From Streptomyces griseorubiginosus (GTDB taxonomy: Bacteria; Actinomycetota; Actinomycetes; Streptomycetales; Streptomycetaceae): a stretch of 64,000 nucleotides of DNA. The position numbers were made by a program, and so were the translations under genes. Location: contig NZ_KQ948736.1 of NCBI RefSeq assembly GCF_001514195.1, positions 376,895 to 440,894 of the forward strand, in the 5' to 3' direction. Below the pieces are notes generated by a model. That model saw only the letters and a list, made by a program, of their open reading frames with translations, ran no database searches and had not been told where the DNA came from. Shown piece by piece: positions 44,455-53,516 of this stretch; within the stretch, counting starts at the first letter, position 1, and every line of letters starts with the position of its first letter.

Positions 44455-45389
44455 GTGACGCGTACGAAGCCGAACTCGTCGTCGAGCGCCGCGAATCGGC
44501 GGCCGACGGCGTGCTGGCCCTCACCCTGCGCCACCCGCTGGGCGAACCGCTCCCGGCCTGGGAGCCCGGCGCCCACATCGACGTGCTGCTCGGGCCGGGC
44601 CTGGAGCGCCAGTACTCCCTGTGCGGCGACCCCGCCGACCGCGCCCGGTGGCGGATCGCCGTGCTGCGCGAGCCGGTCGGGCGCGGCGGATCGGCCCATG
44701 TGCACGAGCAGGTGAACCAGGGCGACAAGGTACGGGTGCGCGGTCCCCGCAACCACTTCGCCCTGCGGCCCGCACCGCGCTACCTCTTCATCGCGGGCGG
44801 CATCGGGATCACCCCGATCCTTCCGATGCTCGCGGCCGCGGAGGCCGAGGGCGCCCAGTGGAGCCTGCTGTACGGCGGGCGCACGCGCAACTCCATGGCG
44901 TTCACCGAGGAGTTGAGCCGCTACGACGACCGCGTCACGGTGGCCCCCCAGGACGAGACCGGCCTGCTGGACCTGCCGTCCGTGCTCGACGGCGTCCCCG
45001 AGGGCACCCTCGTCTACTGCTGCGGGCCCGGCCCGCTCCTGGACGCGGTGGAGCAGCGCTGCCCGGCCGGACTGCTGCACGTGGAGCGGTTCGCGCCGAA
45101 GGAGCAGGAGGAGGGCGAGAACACCGAGTTCGAGGTGGAGCTGGCGCAGACCGGCACGACGGTCACCGTCCCCGCGGACGTGTCGGTGCTCGACGCCGTG
45201 CGCGCCTCCGGAGTGGAGGTGCTGTTCTCCTGCACCGAGGGCACCTGCGGCACCTGTGAGACCGACGTCCTCGAAGGCACCCCGGACCACCGGGACTCGG
45301 TGCTCACGGACGAGGAGCGGGAGGCCGGGGAGACGATGATGATCTGCGTGTCCCGGTGCCGGGGCAAGAGGCTCGTGCTGGACCTGTAA
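44451..45389 (+). CDS. vanB: Vanillate O-demethylase reductase subunit (VanB)
   Basis: 312 residues. Phthalate-dioxygenase-reductase architecture: flavin domain (RQYSLCGDP), NAD domain (FIAGGIGITPILPML, YCCGPGPLLDAV) and C-terminal plant-type 2Fe-2S domain with SCTEGTCGTCETD and a distal Cys (MMICVSRC). Passes electrons from NADH via FMN to the Rieske centre of VanA. ATG overlaps the stop of the small gene. Confidence 0.93.
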   Translation: MSDAYEAELVVERRESAADGVLALTLRHPLGEPLPAWEPGAHIDVLLGPGLERQYSLCGDPADRARWRIAVLREPVGRGGSAHVHEQVNQGDKVRVRGPRNHFALRPAPRYLFIAGGIGITPILPMLAAAEAEGAQWSLLYGGRTRNSMAFTEELSRYDDRVTVAPQDETGLLDLPSVLDGVPEGTLVYCCGPGPLLDAVEQRCPAGLLHVERFAPKEQEEGENTEFEVELAQTGTTVTVPADVSVLDAVRASGVEVLFSCTEGTCGTCETDVLEGTPDHRDSVLTDEEREAGETMMICVSRCRGKRLVLDL

Positions 45390-45515
45390 ATCCCTTGTTT
45401 TCTCGACCAGTTGCTCCGGATTCCGGTCGATGATCTGGGCCTGCGTGACGGTGACGTTGTACCGTGCGGTCTGCGCACAGCCTGTCGGAACGACGAAGTC
45501 TGCACAGGAGGAGCC

Positions 45516-46484
45516 ATGCGTCGAATCCTCACCGCCCTGGCGGCCGGGGCGTTACTGGTCACCGGGTCCGCCTGCGGTTCGTCCGACGGCTCGGCGGACC
45601 CGGACCCGGGATCGTCCGGGGGCACCACCACCGTCAGACTCGGGCTCATCCCCATCGTCGACGTCGCGCCGGTCTATCTGGGCCAGAAGAAGGGCTTCTA
45701 CGACAGGCGCGGGCTGAAGCTCCAGATCTCGAAGGCGTCCAGCGGCGCGGCGATCGTCCCGGGGGTGGCCGGCGGACAGTTCCAGTTCGGGTTCTCCAAC
45801 GTCACCTCCCTGCTGATCGCCCGCAGCAACGGCGTCCCGGTCAAGGCGGTCTCCAACGCCATCGCCTCAACGGGCGTGGCGGGCAAGGACTTCACGGGCG
45901 TCGCGGTGAAGAAGGGCAGCGCGATCGGGTCGGCGAAGGACCTGGAGGGCAGGAAGGTCGCCATCAACGCCCTCAGGAACATCAACGAGTCGGCGGTGCG
46001 CGAGTCGGTCCGCAAGGACGGCGGCGACCCGGACAAGGTGAGCTTCGTGGAGCTCCCCTTCGACCAGATGCCGGCCGCGCTCGACGCCGGCCAGGTCGAC
46101 GCGGCCTGCGCGGTCGAGCCCGCCCTGGCCACCATCAAGGGCCAGGGCGGCCGGGTGATCGCCTCCCAGCTGGTGGACGTGGCCGCGAACACCACCGTCG
46201 CCATGTACTTCACCTCCGAGCGGTACCAGCAGCAGAACCCCGACGTGGTGAAGCGGTTCCAGCAGGCCACCGCCGAGTCCCTCGCCTACGCCGACGCGCA
46301 CCCGGACGAAGCCCGGCAGATCGTCACGACGTACACGAAGATCCCGGCGTCGGTGCTGGAGCAGGTGATCCTGCCGAAGTGGCCGGCCGAACCGGACAGG
46401 GCCTCGATCGAGGCGCTGGCGAAGCTCGGTGAGAAGGACGGGTTCTTCAAGAAGACCCCCGACGTGGACGCGCTCCTTCCGTGA
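45516..46484 (+). CDS. ABC substrate-binding lipoprotein, NitT/TauT (SsuA-like) type
   Basis: 322 residues, AGGAGGAG just before the ATG. Lipobox VTGSAC gives cysteine near 20. Mature fold is SsuA/NMT1-like (RLGLIPIVDVAPVYLGQKKGFYDRRGL, FGFSNVTSLLIARSNGVPV). It begins 126 bp after vanB on the same strand and is followed without gaps by two permeases and an ATPase. Such systems take up sulfonates, nitrate, pyrimidine precursors or aromatics; next to vanAB, an aromatic acid is a reasonable guess. Confidence 0.9.
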   Translation: MRRILTALAAGALLVTGSACGSSDGSADPDPGSSGGTTTVRLGLIPIVDVAPVYLGQKKGFYDRRGLKLQISKASSGAAIVPGVAGGQFQFGFSNVTSLLIARSNGVPVKAVSNAIASTGVAGKDFTGVAVKKGSAIGSAKDLEGRKVAINALRNINESAVRESVRKDGGDPDKVSFVELPFDQMPAALDAGQVDAACAVEPALATIKGQGGRVIASQLVDVAANTTVAMYFTSERYQQQNPDVVKRFQQATAESLAYADAHPDEARQIVTTYTKIPASVLEQVILPKWPAEPDRASIEALAKLGEKDGFFKKTPDVDALLP

Positions 46485-47254
46485 GGCTCCAGAACACCCT
46501 GCTGGGTACCGCCGGACTCGCGGCCTTCCTCCTCCTGGGCGAGGCGGTGCCGCGGCTCGGCGTGGTCAAGGAGGAGTACTTCCCGCCGACCAGCCGTATC
46601 GCCCGCGCCCTCGCCGACGAACTCTCCGACGGCGCCTTCTGGACCGCCCTCGGCGACACCCTCACCGGCTGGGCGCTGGGCCTGGCCGTCGCCACCTGCG
46701 CGGGCATCGTCACCGGTGTCCTCCTGTCGGTCGTGCCGTACCTGCGCGAGGCAACGGCGTCGACCATCGAGTTCCTGCGCCCGATCCCCTCCGTCGCCCT
46801 GATCCCGCTGGCCGTGCTGCTGTACGGCAGCGAACTGCGCTCGGTGCTGATCCTCGTCGTCTACGCCGGCTTCTGGCAGGTCCTCGTCCAGACGCTCTAC
46901 GGTGTCCAGGACGTCGACCCCGTCGCCGACGAGACCGCGCGGTCGTACGGCCTCGGCACCTGGGCGCGGATCCGGCACGTGCTGTGGCCGAGCGCGCTGC
47001 CGTACGTCTTCACCGGTGTCCGGCTGGCCGCGACCGTCGCGCTGATCCTCGCCATCACCGGTGAACTCGTCATCGGGGCGCCTGGGTTGGGCGCGCGGAT
47101 CGGGGTCGCGCAGAACTCGCAGGCGGTGCCGGAGATGTACGCGCTGATCGTGGTGACCGGTCTGCTGGGGCTGCTCGTCAACGTGGGCGCGCGTACCGTG
47201 GAGCGACGGGCGCTGGCCTGGCACCAGTCGGTGCGCGGGGAGGTGGCGGTGTGA
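46481..47254 (+). CDS. ABC permease, SsuC/TauC type
   Basis: 257 residues, GTG start overlapping the preceding stop (GTGA). Six helices; the EAA-type loop is DETARSYGLGTWARIRHVLWPSALPYVF (in outline), GELVIGAPGLGARIG precedes the last helices. First of two unequal permeases, indicating a heterodimeric channel. Confidence 0.92.
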   Translation: MRLQNTLLGTAGLAAFLLLGEAVPRLGVVKEEYFPPTSRIARALADELSDGAFWTALGDTLTGWALGLAVATCAGIVTGVLLSVVPYLREATASTIEFLRPIPSVALIPLAVLLYGSELRSVLILVVYAGFWQVLVQTLYGVQDVDPVADETARSYGLGTWARIRHVLWPSALPYVFTGVRLAATVALILAITGELVIGAPGLGARIGVAQNSQAVPEMYALIVVTGLLGLLVNVGARTVERRALAWHQSVRGEVAV

Positions 47255-48030
47255 AGCGGATCGCTCGCCGGCTGGTCCTCGTGCTCGCCCTGCCCGCCCT
47301 GTTGTTCGCGGGCTGGTGGCTGGCGTCGGCGAACAGCACCGACGTCTTCTGGCCGCCGCTGCGCACGATCCTGAAGACCTTCCCTGACGTGTGGACCGCC
47401 GAGCGGCTGCGCGACGACGTGCTGCCCAGCCTCTGGCGGCTCACGGCCGGTTACGCGCTGGCCGCCGTGGCCGGGGTGGCTCTCGGCACCGTGATCGGCT
47501 CCTACCGGCGGGTGCGGGCGGTGTGCGAACCGGTCCTGGAGTTCCTGCGGGCGATCCCGCCGCCTGTGCTGATCCCGGTCATCATGCTGTTCGCGGGCAT
47601 CGGCGACACCATGAAGGTCACGGTGATCGCGAGCGGATGCGTCTGGCCGATCCTGCTCAACACGGTCGAGGGCGTCCGCGCGGTCGACCCGGTGATGCTG
47701 GAGACCGCCCGCACCTACGGCATCTCCGGCCCGTCGCGCCTGCGTCACCTGGTGCTGCGCTCGGCGAGTCCGCAGATCTTCGCGGGTCTGCGGCAGGCGC
47801 TGTCGATCGGCATCATCCTGATGGTCATCAGCGAGATGTTCGCGGCCAGCAACGGCATCGGCTTCACCGTCGTCCAGTTCCAACGCAGCTTCGCGGTACC
47901 GGACATGTGGACCGGGATCATCGTGCTCGGTCTGCTCGGCTGTCTGCTCTCCGTCGTGTTCCAGCTGGTCGAGCGGCGGGTCCTCGCCTGGTACCACGGC
48001 CTGCGCGCTGCGGCCCGGCGGTCCCCGTGA
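47251..48030 (+). CDS. ABC permease, SsuC/TauC type
   Basis: 259 residues, GTG start overlapping the previous gene. Contains MLETARTYGISGPSRLRHLVL as the ATPase-contact loop and EMFAASNGIGFTVVQFQ. Pairs with the permease upstream. Confidence 0.92.
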   Translation: MKRIARRLVLVLALPALLFAGWWLASANSTDVFWPPLRTILKTFPDVWTAERLRDDVLPSLWRLTAGYALAAVAGVALGTVIGSYRRVRAVCEPVLEFLRAIPPPVLIPVIMLFAGIGDTMKVTVIASGCVWPILLNTVEGVRAVDPVMLETARTYGISGPSRLRHLVLRSASPQIFAGLRQALSIGIILMVISEMFAASNGIGFTVVQFQRSFAVPDMWTGIIVLGLLGCLLSVVFQLVERRVLAWYHGLRAAARRSP

Positions 48031-48056
48031 GTTCCCCGAACGCGAAAGGGCGGTCC

Positions 48057-48881
48057 ATGCAGGAACTTCTTGGCGTATCCGGCCTGAACAAGGTCTACGC
48101 GGGCTCGGGGCGCCGGGTGGAGGCGGTCCGCGACCTCACCTTCACCGTCGAGGCGGGCGAACTGGTCTGTCTGGTGGGCCCGTCGGGCTGCGGCAAGACG
48201 ACCCTGCTGAAGTGCATGGGCGGTCTGCTCACCCCGACAGCGGGCGAGGTCCGCCTGGCCGGCCGGAAGGTGACCGGGCCCCCGCCCGGCATGGCCTTCG
48301 TCTTCCAGGAGTACGGCCGCAGCCTGTTCCCGTGGATGCGGGTCGCCGACAATGTCGAACTCCCCCTGAAGCACAAGGACTTGACCAGGGCCCGACGCCG
48401 TGAGCTGGTCGCCGACGCACTGGAGTCGGTCGGTCTCCCGGACGCGGCCGGCGCCTACCCGTGGCAGCTCTCCGGCGGTATGCAGCAGCGGGTCGCCATC
48501 GCCCGCGCGCTGGCCTACGAGCCCGAGGTCCTGCTGATGGACGAACCGTTCGCGGCGGTGGACGCGCAGACCCGCGCCGACCTGGAGGATCTCGTACGAC
48601 GGCTGTGGCGCGAGCGCGGCATCACGATCCTGTTCGTCACCCACGACATCGACGAGGCGGTCTACCTGGGCGAACGGGTCATCGTCCTCTCGGCCTCGCC
48701 CACGGTCGTGCGGGAGCAGCTCAAGGTCGATCTGCCCGAGGAGCGGGACCAGGTGCACACCCGGGTGGCCCCGCGCTTCGCCGAACTGCGCACTCATGTG
48801 TACGAGCAGATCCAGGCGGCGAAACGCGGGGCCGGGCAGGACGCCGTGGTCACGGAGTCGAGTACGCCTCCACTTCACTGA
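48057..48881 (+). CDS. ABC ATPase, SsuB/TauB type
   Basis: 274 residues. Walker A GPSGCGKTT, signature LSGGMQQRVAIARAL, Walker B EVLLMDEPFAAVD, switch His in LFVTHDIDEAVYL. Chosen start ATG 48057 (AAAGGG upstream); a GTG at 48027 overlapping the permease stop would add ten residues and fits the coupling style of the operon. The last 32 bp overlap the convergent GH87-like gene. Confidence 0.93.
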   Translation: MQELLGVSGLNKVYAGSGRRVEAVRDLTFTVEAGELVCLVGPSGCGKTTLLKCMGGLLTPTAGEVRLAGRKVTGPPPGMAFVFQEYGRSLFPWMRVADNVELPLKHKDLTRARRRELVADALESVGLPDAAGAYPWQLSGGMQQRVAIARALAYEPEVLLMDEPFAAVDAQTRADLEDLVRRLWRERGITILFVTHDIDEAVYLGERVIVLSASPTVVREQLKVDLPEERDQVHTRVAPRFAELRTHVYEQIQAAKRGAGQDAVVTESSTPPLH

Positions 48882-51012
48882 ACTGCCCCGCGGGCCAGCC
48901 GGTGTTGGCGCTGACGGAGAGGCGGAGGTACCTCAGACTGGTGCCCGCCGGCAGGGAGACGGTGGCCGTGTTGCCGGTCGCGGGGTCGAAGCGGTAGGCC
49001 TGCGCGCCGACGACCGTGGCGTAGCTTCCGCCGTCGGTGCTGCCGAGCACGGTGACGGTCTGGGTGCGCGCGCCCCACGCCGAGGACGGGGGCAGCTTCA
49101 GCACGAGACGTCGTACGGTCTGGCTCGCACCGAGGTCCACGGTCCAGGACTGCGGGAAGGCGTTGTTGGCCGACTCCCAGTAGCTGTTCGGGTCACCGTC
49201 CACGGCCTTGCCGGGTGTGTAGACGTCCTGGGAGCCGGTCGCGGTGGCGGGACGCCCCTTGGCGAGGTTGCGGTTCGGGTCCGGTTCGGGGTTGCCCTGG
49301 CCGGGCTGGGGCCAGGTCGAGCAGTCCGACCAGGTGCTGTTCCAGCCGGAGTTGCCGCCGCCGTCGGTGAGGGCGAAGGTGCCGGAGTTCGCCGGGTAGG
49401 GGCAGTTGTAGATCCCGGCGGAGCCCACCGACGTGGCCGTGACGTTGCGGAAGCTCGCGGCGCCCTGGGCCTCCGCCTGCACGACGACCGTCCCGGTGTT
49501 GCGGACGGTGGCGCCGTCCACGGTGACGTTGCGGACCGGGTAGCCCTGCCCGCCACCCGAGACGAACTCGAAGGCGCTGTAGGGGCTGTCGGTGATCGTC
49601 GTGTTGGTGATCCTCACGGTGGCGTTGACGGCGCTGTCGTACGAGTCGACCCGGAGCGCCCCCATGGGGTGGTTCCAGTTGGGGTTCATCGCACCGGTGC
49701 GGACCAGGGTGTTGCCGTCCACCGTGATGGTGCCGGCGAGGGGGAAGAAGGGGTCGAGGAACTTCTGGTTGGAGATCGCGATGCCGCTGCCGAGGGCGTT
49801 GGTGTCGGAGACCAGGTTGTTCCTGACCGCGATGTCGGTGCCGCCGTAGATCGCGATGCCGTTGGCCAGGTTGGGCTGGGTGATGGTGTTGTTCTCGAAG
49901 CTGCTGTCGGTGTCGGGTGCGTACAGGGACCACATGGCGAGGGCGTCGTCGCCCTGGTTGCGCAGGAAGTTGTTGCGGACGCGGACTCCGCGCGCGTTGC
50001 CGTTGAGGTTGAGGCCGTCGGCGGTCATGTCGAGGAAGCGGTTGTTCTCGACGACGAGGTTGTCGTTGTTGCCCGTCAGCCACAGGCCGACCTTGAGGTG
50101 CTGGAGCCACATACCGGACACCGAACTGCCGGTTCCGAGGGAGCCGTTGACGAAGTTGTCCGGGCTGGAGTCGACGCGTTCGGTGACCTCGCCGACGACC
50201 GCGAAGTCCTTGATGTGGACGCCGCCCGAGGAGCCGGTCTGGTCGATGAAGCGGGAGGTGTGCACGACCGAGTGCCAGCTTCCGGCGCCCTGGAGCGTGA
50301 CGTTCTGGACGCCGCTGAGCGAGGAGGTCAGCCGGTAGTCGCCCGGCGGAATCCAGACGACTCCCCCTTGCGCGGCGGAGATCGCGTCCCGGAAGGCCTG
50401 GGTGGAGTCGCCGTTGCCGGTGGGGTCGGCGCCCTTCGAGGTGACCGACACCGAACCGGCGGGCTGACCGGCGGCTCCCGCGACCTGCTCGAAGTCGGCC
50501 ACGTCGACGGTGACCTGGGTGCCGGTCGACTCGAAGGCGACCTTGTCGCCCGCCTGGAGGTTCTGGCCGAGCAGCAGGCGGGCGTTGTCGTAGAAGTGGT
50601 GCGTCCTGGCGCCGGGGATCCAACCGGTGTCGATGTAGGAGTACTTGGAGGTGACGGGGACGGTCCTGGCGAGCCGGGTCCCGTTGACGTAGACGTTCAG
50701 GGTGCCGGACTGGCCGTCGGGGACGCTGTAGGCGAGGTTCACGGCGTTGGCGGCGCGCGGCACGGTGAACTCGACGCGCTGACCGGCGGTGATCCGTACG
50801 GCCTGCCGGCCCGACGCCTCCGAGGCGAGCGTGCCCTGGGTGTAGTCCGGGCCGATCCTCGTGCCGGTGGTGGTGGCGGACTCGGCCTCGACGGAGGTGA
50901 AGGGGAGGGTGGCGCCGGCGGCCGCGTGGGCGGAGGGGGCGATGGCGGTGAGCAGGCCGGTGGTGAGGGCCACGGTGATGGCTGCTGACATGCTCCTGAC
51001 AGATCTGTGCAT
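48850..51012 (-). CDS. Secreted GH87-like alpha-1,3-glucanase/mycodextranase
   Basis: 720 residues. Signal peptide (to about 31), a carbohydrate-binding beta-sandwich (about 36-175; VEAESATTTGTRIG, FEQV), a right-handed beta-helix (about 180-560) opening with SKGADPTGNGDSTQAF, and a C-terminal discoidin/CBM32 domain (about 590-718; GKAVDGDPNSYWES, WTVDLG, FSEVEAYS). Aspartates in TADGLNLNG and NQGDDALAMWS match the Asp plus Asp-Asp set of GH87. Likely cuts fungal or bacterial alpha-1,3-glucan outside the cell, feeding the ABC importer and alpha-glucosidase of the operon. Family call from motifs only. Confidence 0.82.
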   Translation of the reverse strand: MHRSVRSMSAAITVALTTGLLTAIAPSAHAAAGATLPFTSVEAESATTTGTRIGPDYTQGTLASEASGRQAVRITAGQRVEFTVPRAANAVNLAYSVPDGQSGTLNVYVNGTRLARTVPVTSKYSYIDTGWIPGARTHHFYDNARLLLGQNLQAGDKVAFESTGTQVTVDVADFEQVAGAAGQPAGSVSVTSKGADPTGNGDSTQAFRDAISAAQGGVVWIPPGDYRLTSSLSGVQNVTLQGAGSWHSVVHTSRFIDQTGSSGGVHIKDFAVVGEVTERVDSSPDNFVNGSLGTGSSVSGMWLQHLKVGLWLTGNNDNLVVENNRFLDMTADGLNLNGNARGVRVRNNFLRNQGDDALAMWSLYAPDTDSSFENNTITQPNLANGIAIYGGTDIAVRNNLVSDTNALGSGIAISNQKFLDPFFPLAGTITVDGNTLVRTGAMNPNWNHPMGALRVDSYDSAVNATVRITNTTITDSPYSAFEFVSGGGQGYPVRNVTVDGATVRNTGTVVVQAEAQGAASFRNVTATSVGSAGIYNCPYPANSGTFALTDGGGNSGWNSTWSDCSTWPQPGQGNPEPDPNRNLAKGRPATATGSQDVYTPGKAVDGDPNSYWESANNAFPQSWTVDLGASQTVRRLVLKLPPSSAWGARTQTVTVLGSTDGGSYATVVGAQAYRFDPATGNTATVSLPAGTSLRYLRLSVSANTGWPAGQFSEVEAYSTP

Positions 51013-51045
51013 GTGCTGATCCCTTCCTGTGGGGGTGGTGCGGTC

Positions 51046-52626
51046 TCAGCTCCGCAGCCAGACCGCGGTGTCCTCGGGCAGTCGGCCCCCGTCGTCCAAA
51101 GGCCCACTGGCGAGCAGCAGTTCGGCGTGGTCGGGCAGCTCCACGGACGCGGTGCCGAGATTCACCACGCACCGGACGCCGTCCGCGCGGGTGAAGGCGA
51201 GCACGTCCTCGGGGGCCGGAAGCCAGGTGAGCGGTCCGTGGCCGAAGACCGGCCGAAGGCGGATCGCCTGCCGGTAGAGGGCGAGCATCGACGCGGGGTC
51301 GGCGGCCTGGCGGTCGGCGGCGTACGCGGCCCAGCCGTCGGGCTGCGGCAGCCAGGGCTCGCCCCCGAACCCGGCGTGCGGGGCGTCGGCCGTCCACGGC
51401 AGGGGCACCCGGCACCCGTCCCGCCCCGGGTCCGCACCGCCCGACCGGAAGTGCATCGGGTCCTCGATCCGCTCGCGCGGGATCTCCGCCTCGGGCAGGC
51501 CGAGTTCCTCGCCCTGGTACACGTAGACGGCCCCGGGCAGGGCGAGCGAGAGCAGCGCCGCCGCGCGGGCGCGCCGGGTGCCGAGGGCGAGGTCGCTCGG
51601 GGTGCCGAAGGCCTTGGCCGCGAAGTCGAAGCCGGTGTCGGTGCGGCCGTAACGGGTCACCGTGCGGGTGATGTCGTGGTTGCACAGGACCCAGGTCGCG
51701 GGGGCGCCGACCGGGGCGTGCTCGGCGAGGGTGGTCCTGATCGAGGTGCGCAGCCGCTCGGCGTCCCAGGGGCAGGACAGGAAGGAGAAGTTGAAGGCGG
51801 TGTGCAGTTCGTCGGGGCGCAGGTAGCGGGCGAAGCGCTCGGTGTCGGGGAGCCAGACCTCGCCGACGAAGACTCCGCCGTACTCGTCGGCGACGGCCCG
51901 CCAGGACCGGTAGATGTCGTGGAGCTCGTCGCGGTCGACGAAGGGGTGCGGGTGGGGGGCGGTGGCGAGGTCGGGCAGGTCCGGGTCCTTGGCGAGCAGG
52001 GCGGCCGAGTCGATGCGGACGCCGGCCACTCCGCGCTCGAACCAGAACCGCAGGATGTCCTCGTGCTCCTGGCGGACCGCCGGGTGGGCCCAGTTGAGGT
52101 CGGGCTGCTCCGGGGTGAACAGGTGCAGGTACCAGTCGCCGTCGGGCAGCCGCGTCCACACGGGCTGGGTGGAGCCGACGAACTGGGACGGCCAGTCGTT
52201 GGGCGGCAGTTCGCCGTGCAGGCCACGACCGCGCCGGAAGTGGAACAGCTCGCGTTCGGGGCTGCCGGGACCCGCCTTCAAGGCCGCCTGGAACCAAGGG
52301 TGTTGGTCGGAGACATGGTTGGGCACGATGTCGACGATCGTCCGGATGCCCAGTTCCCGCGCCTCGGCGATGAGTTTCTCCGCCTCGGCGAGGGTGCCGA
52401 AGGACGGGTCGATCGCACGGTAGTCGGCGACGTCGTAACCGCCGTCCTTCATCGGGGAGAGGTACCAGGGGTTGAACCACAGGGCGTCCACGCCGAGTTC
52501 GGCGAGATACGGCAGCCTGGCGCGGACCCCGGCGAGGTCCCCGGTGCCGTCTCCGTCACCGTCGGCGAAGCTGCGGACGTACACCTGGTAGATGACGGCG
52601 GAGCGCCACCAGTCCTGCTGTGCCAC
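51046..52626 (-). CDS. GH13 oligo-alpha-glucosidase
   Basis: 526 residues, GTG start, no signal peptide, so cytoplasmic. GH13 regions: YQVYVRSFADGDGDGTGDLAG, DIVPNHVSD, GVRIDSAALLAKD (nucleophile Asp), VFVGEVWL (acid Glu) and CNHDITRTVTRY (NHD). Resembles alpha-1,4/1,6- or nigero-type oligosaccharide glucosidases (AglA/GH13_30-31-like). Hydrolyses imported alpha-gluco-oligosaccharides to glucose. Between the importer genes and the secreted GH87-like enzyme. Confidence 0.92.
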   Translation of the reverse strand: MAQQDWWRSAVIYQVYVRSFADGDGDGTGDLAGVRARLPYLAELGVDALWFNPWYLSPMKDGGYDVADYRAIDPSFGTLAEAEKLIAEARELGIRTIVDIVPNHVSDQHPWFQAALKAGPGSPERELFHFRRGRGLHGELPPNDWPSQFVGSTQPVWTRLPDGDWYLHLFTPEQPDLNWAHPAVRQEHEDILRFWFERGVAGVRIDSAALLAKDPDLPDLATAPHPHPFVDRDELHDIYRSWRAVADEYGGVFVGEVWLPDTERFARYLRPDELHTAFNFSFLSCPWDAERLRTSIRTTLAEHAPVGAPATWVLCNHDITRTVTRYGRTDTGFDFAAKAFGTPSDLALGTRRARAAALLSLALPGAVYVYQGEELGLPEAEIPRERIEDPMHFRSGGADPGRDGCRVPLPWTADAPHAGFGGEPWLPQPDGWAAYAADRQAADPASMLALYRQAIRLRPVFGHGPLTWLPAPEDVLAFTRADGVRCVVNLGTASVELPDHAELLLASGPLDDGGRLPEDTAVWLRS

Positions 52627-52655
52627 GGAGCCTGCCTTTCTGCGGAGGGACGGGG

Positions 52656-53516
52656 TCAGCCCTTTGTGCCGCCCGCGCTGATCCCGGCGACGATGTGCCG
52701 CTGGAAGACGAGGAAGAGCGCGACCATCGGGATGCTGGCGATCACCATCGCCGCGATCAGCACGGTGAGCTGGATGTTCTGCGACAACTGGACCAGTGCC
52801 ACGCCGATGGGCTGCTTGTCGGTGTCGGAGAAGACCATCAGCGGCCAGAGGAAGTCCTGCCACACGGCGACCAGCGCGAAGATCGACACCACCCCGAGGA
52901 CGGGCCGCGACAGGGGCAGCACGATCGACCACAGGACCCGTAGCTTCCCGGCCCCGTCGATCTCGGCGGCCTCCAGCACGTCGCGCGGGAGCTGGTCGAA
53001 GAACCGCTTGAGCAGATACAGGTTGAAGGCGTTGGCGACCGCCGGCAGCCAGATCGCGAGCGGGTCGTTCAGCAGCCCCAGGTCGGCCACCGTCAGGTAC
53101 TTCGGTACGACCAGGGCCTGGGCGGGGACCATCAGCGTGGCGAGGATGCCGCCCAGGATCACCTTGCCGAAGGCGGGGTTCAGCCGGGACAGGGCGTAGG
53201 CGGCCGCCGTGCACAGGACCAGCTGGAACGCCCAGGCGCCGGCGGCCTGGACCACCGTGTTCCACAGGTGCTGCGGGAGCTGCATCAGCTGCCAGGCGTC
53301 CTGGTAGCCGCCGAGGTGCCACCGCTCGGGGACGAGGGTGGGCGGGGTGCGGGCCACCTCGTCCGGTGACTTCATCGCGCCGGTGACCATCCAGTACACC
53401 GGGAAGAGGAAGGCGAGCGCGAAGAGGACGACGACCGAGGTGAGGACGGTCCAGTAGACGGCCTTGCCGCGGGGGCGGGCGAGCGCCGCCGGGGAGATCA
53501 GGGTGCGGGTGGTCAT
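52656..53516 (-). CDS. ABC sugar permease, MalG/CUT1 type
   Basis: 286 residues, six helices, EAA loop DVLEAAEIDGAGKLRVLWSIVLPLS. Start ATG overlaps the MalF-like stop. Third gene of the alpha-glucan operon; no ATPase encoded, so MsiK is the probable energiser. Confidence 0.93.
   Translation of the reverse strand: MTTRTLISPAALARPRGKAVYWTVLTSVVVLFALAFLFPVYWMVTGAMKSPDEVARTPPTLVPERWHLGGYQDAWQLMQLPQHLWNTVVQAAGAWAFQLVLCTAAAYALSRLNPAFGKVILGGILATLMVPAQALVVPKYLTVADLGLLNDPLAIWLPAVANAFNLYLLKRFFDQLPRDVLEAAEIDGAGKLRVLWSIVLPLSRPVLGVVSIFALVAVWQDFLWPLMVFSDTDKQPIGVALVQLSQNIQLTVLIAAMVIASIPMVALFLVFQRHIVAGISAGGTKG

Noticed and set aside
49193..52480. 1095-codon minus-strand open frame
   Set aside because: Out-of-frame shadow of the GH87-like and GH13 genes, Arg/Pro/His-rich with no domains.
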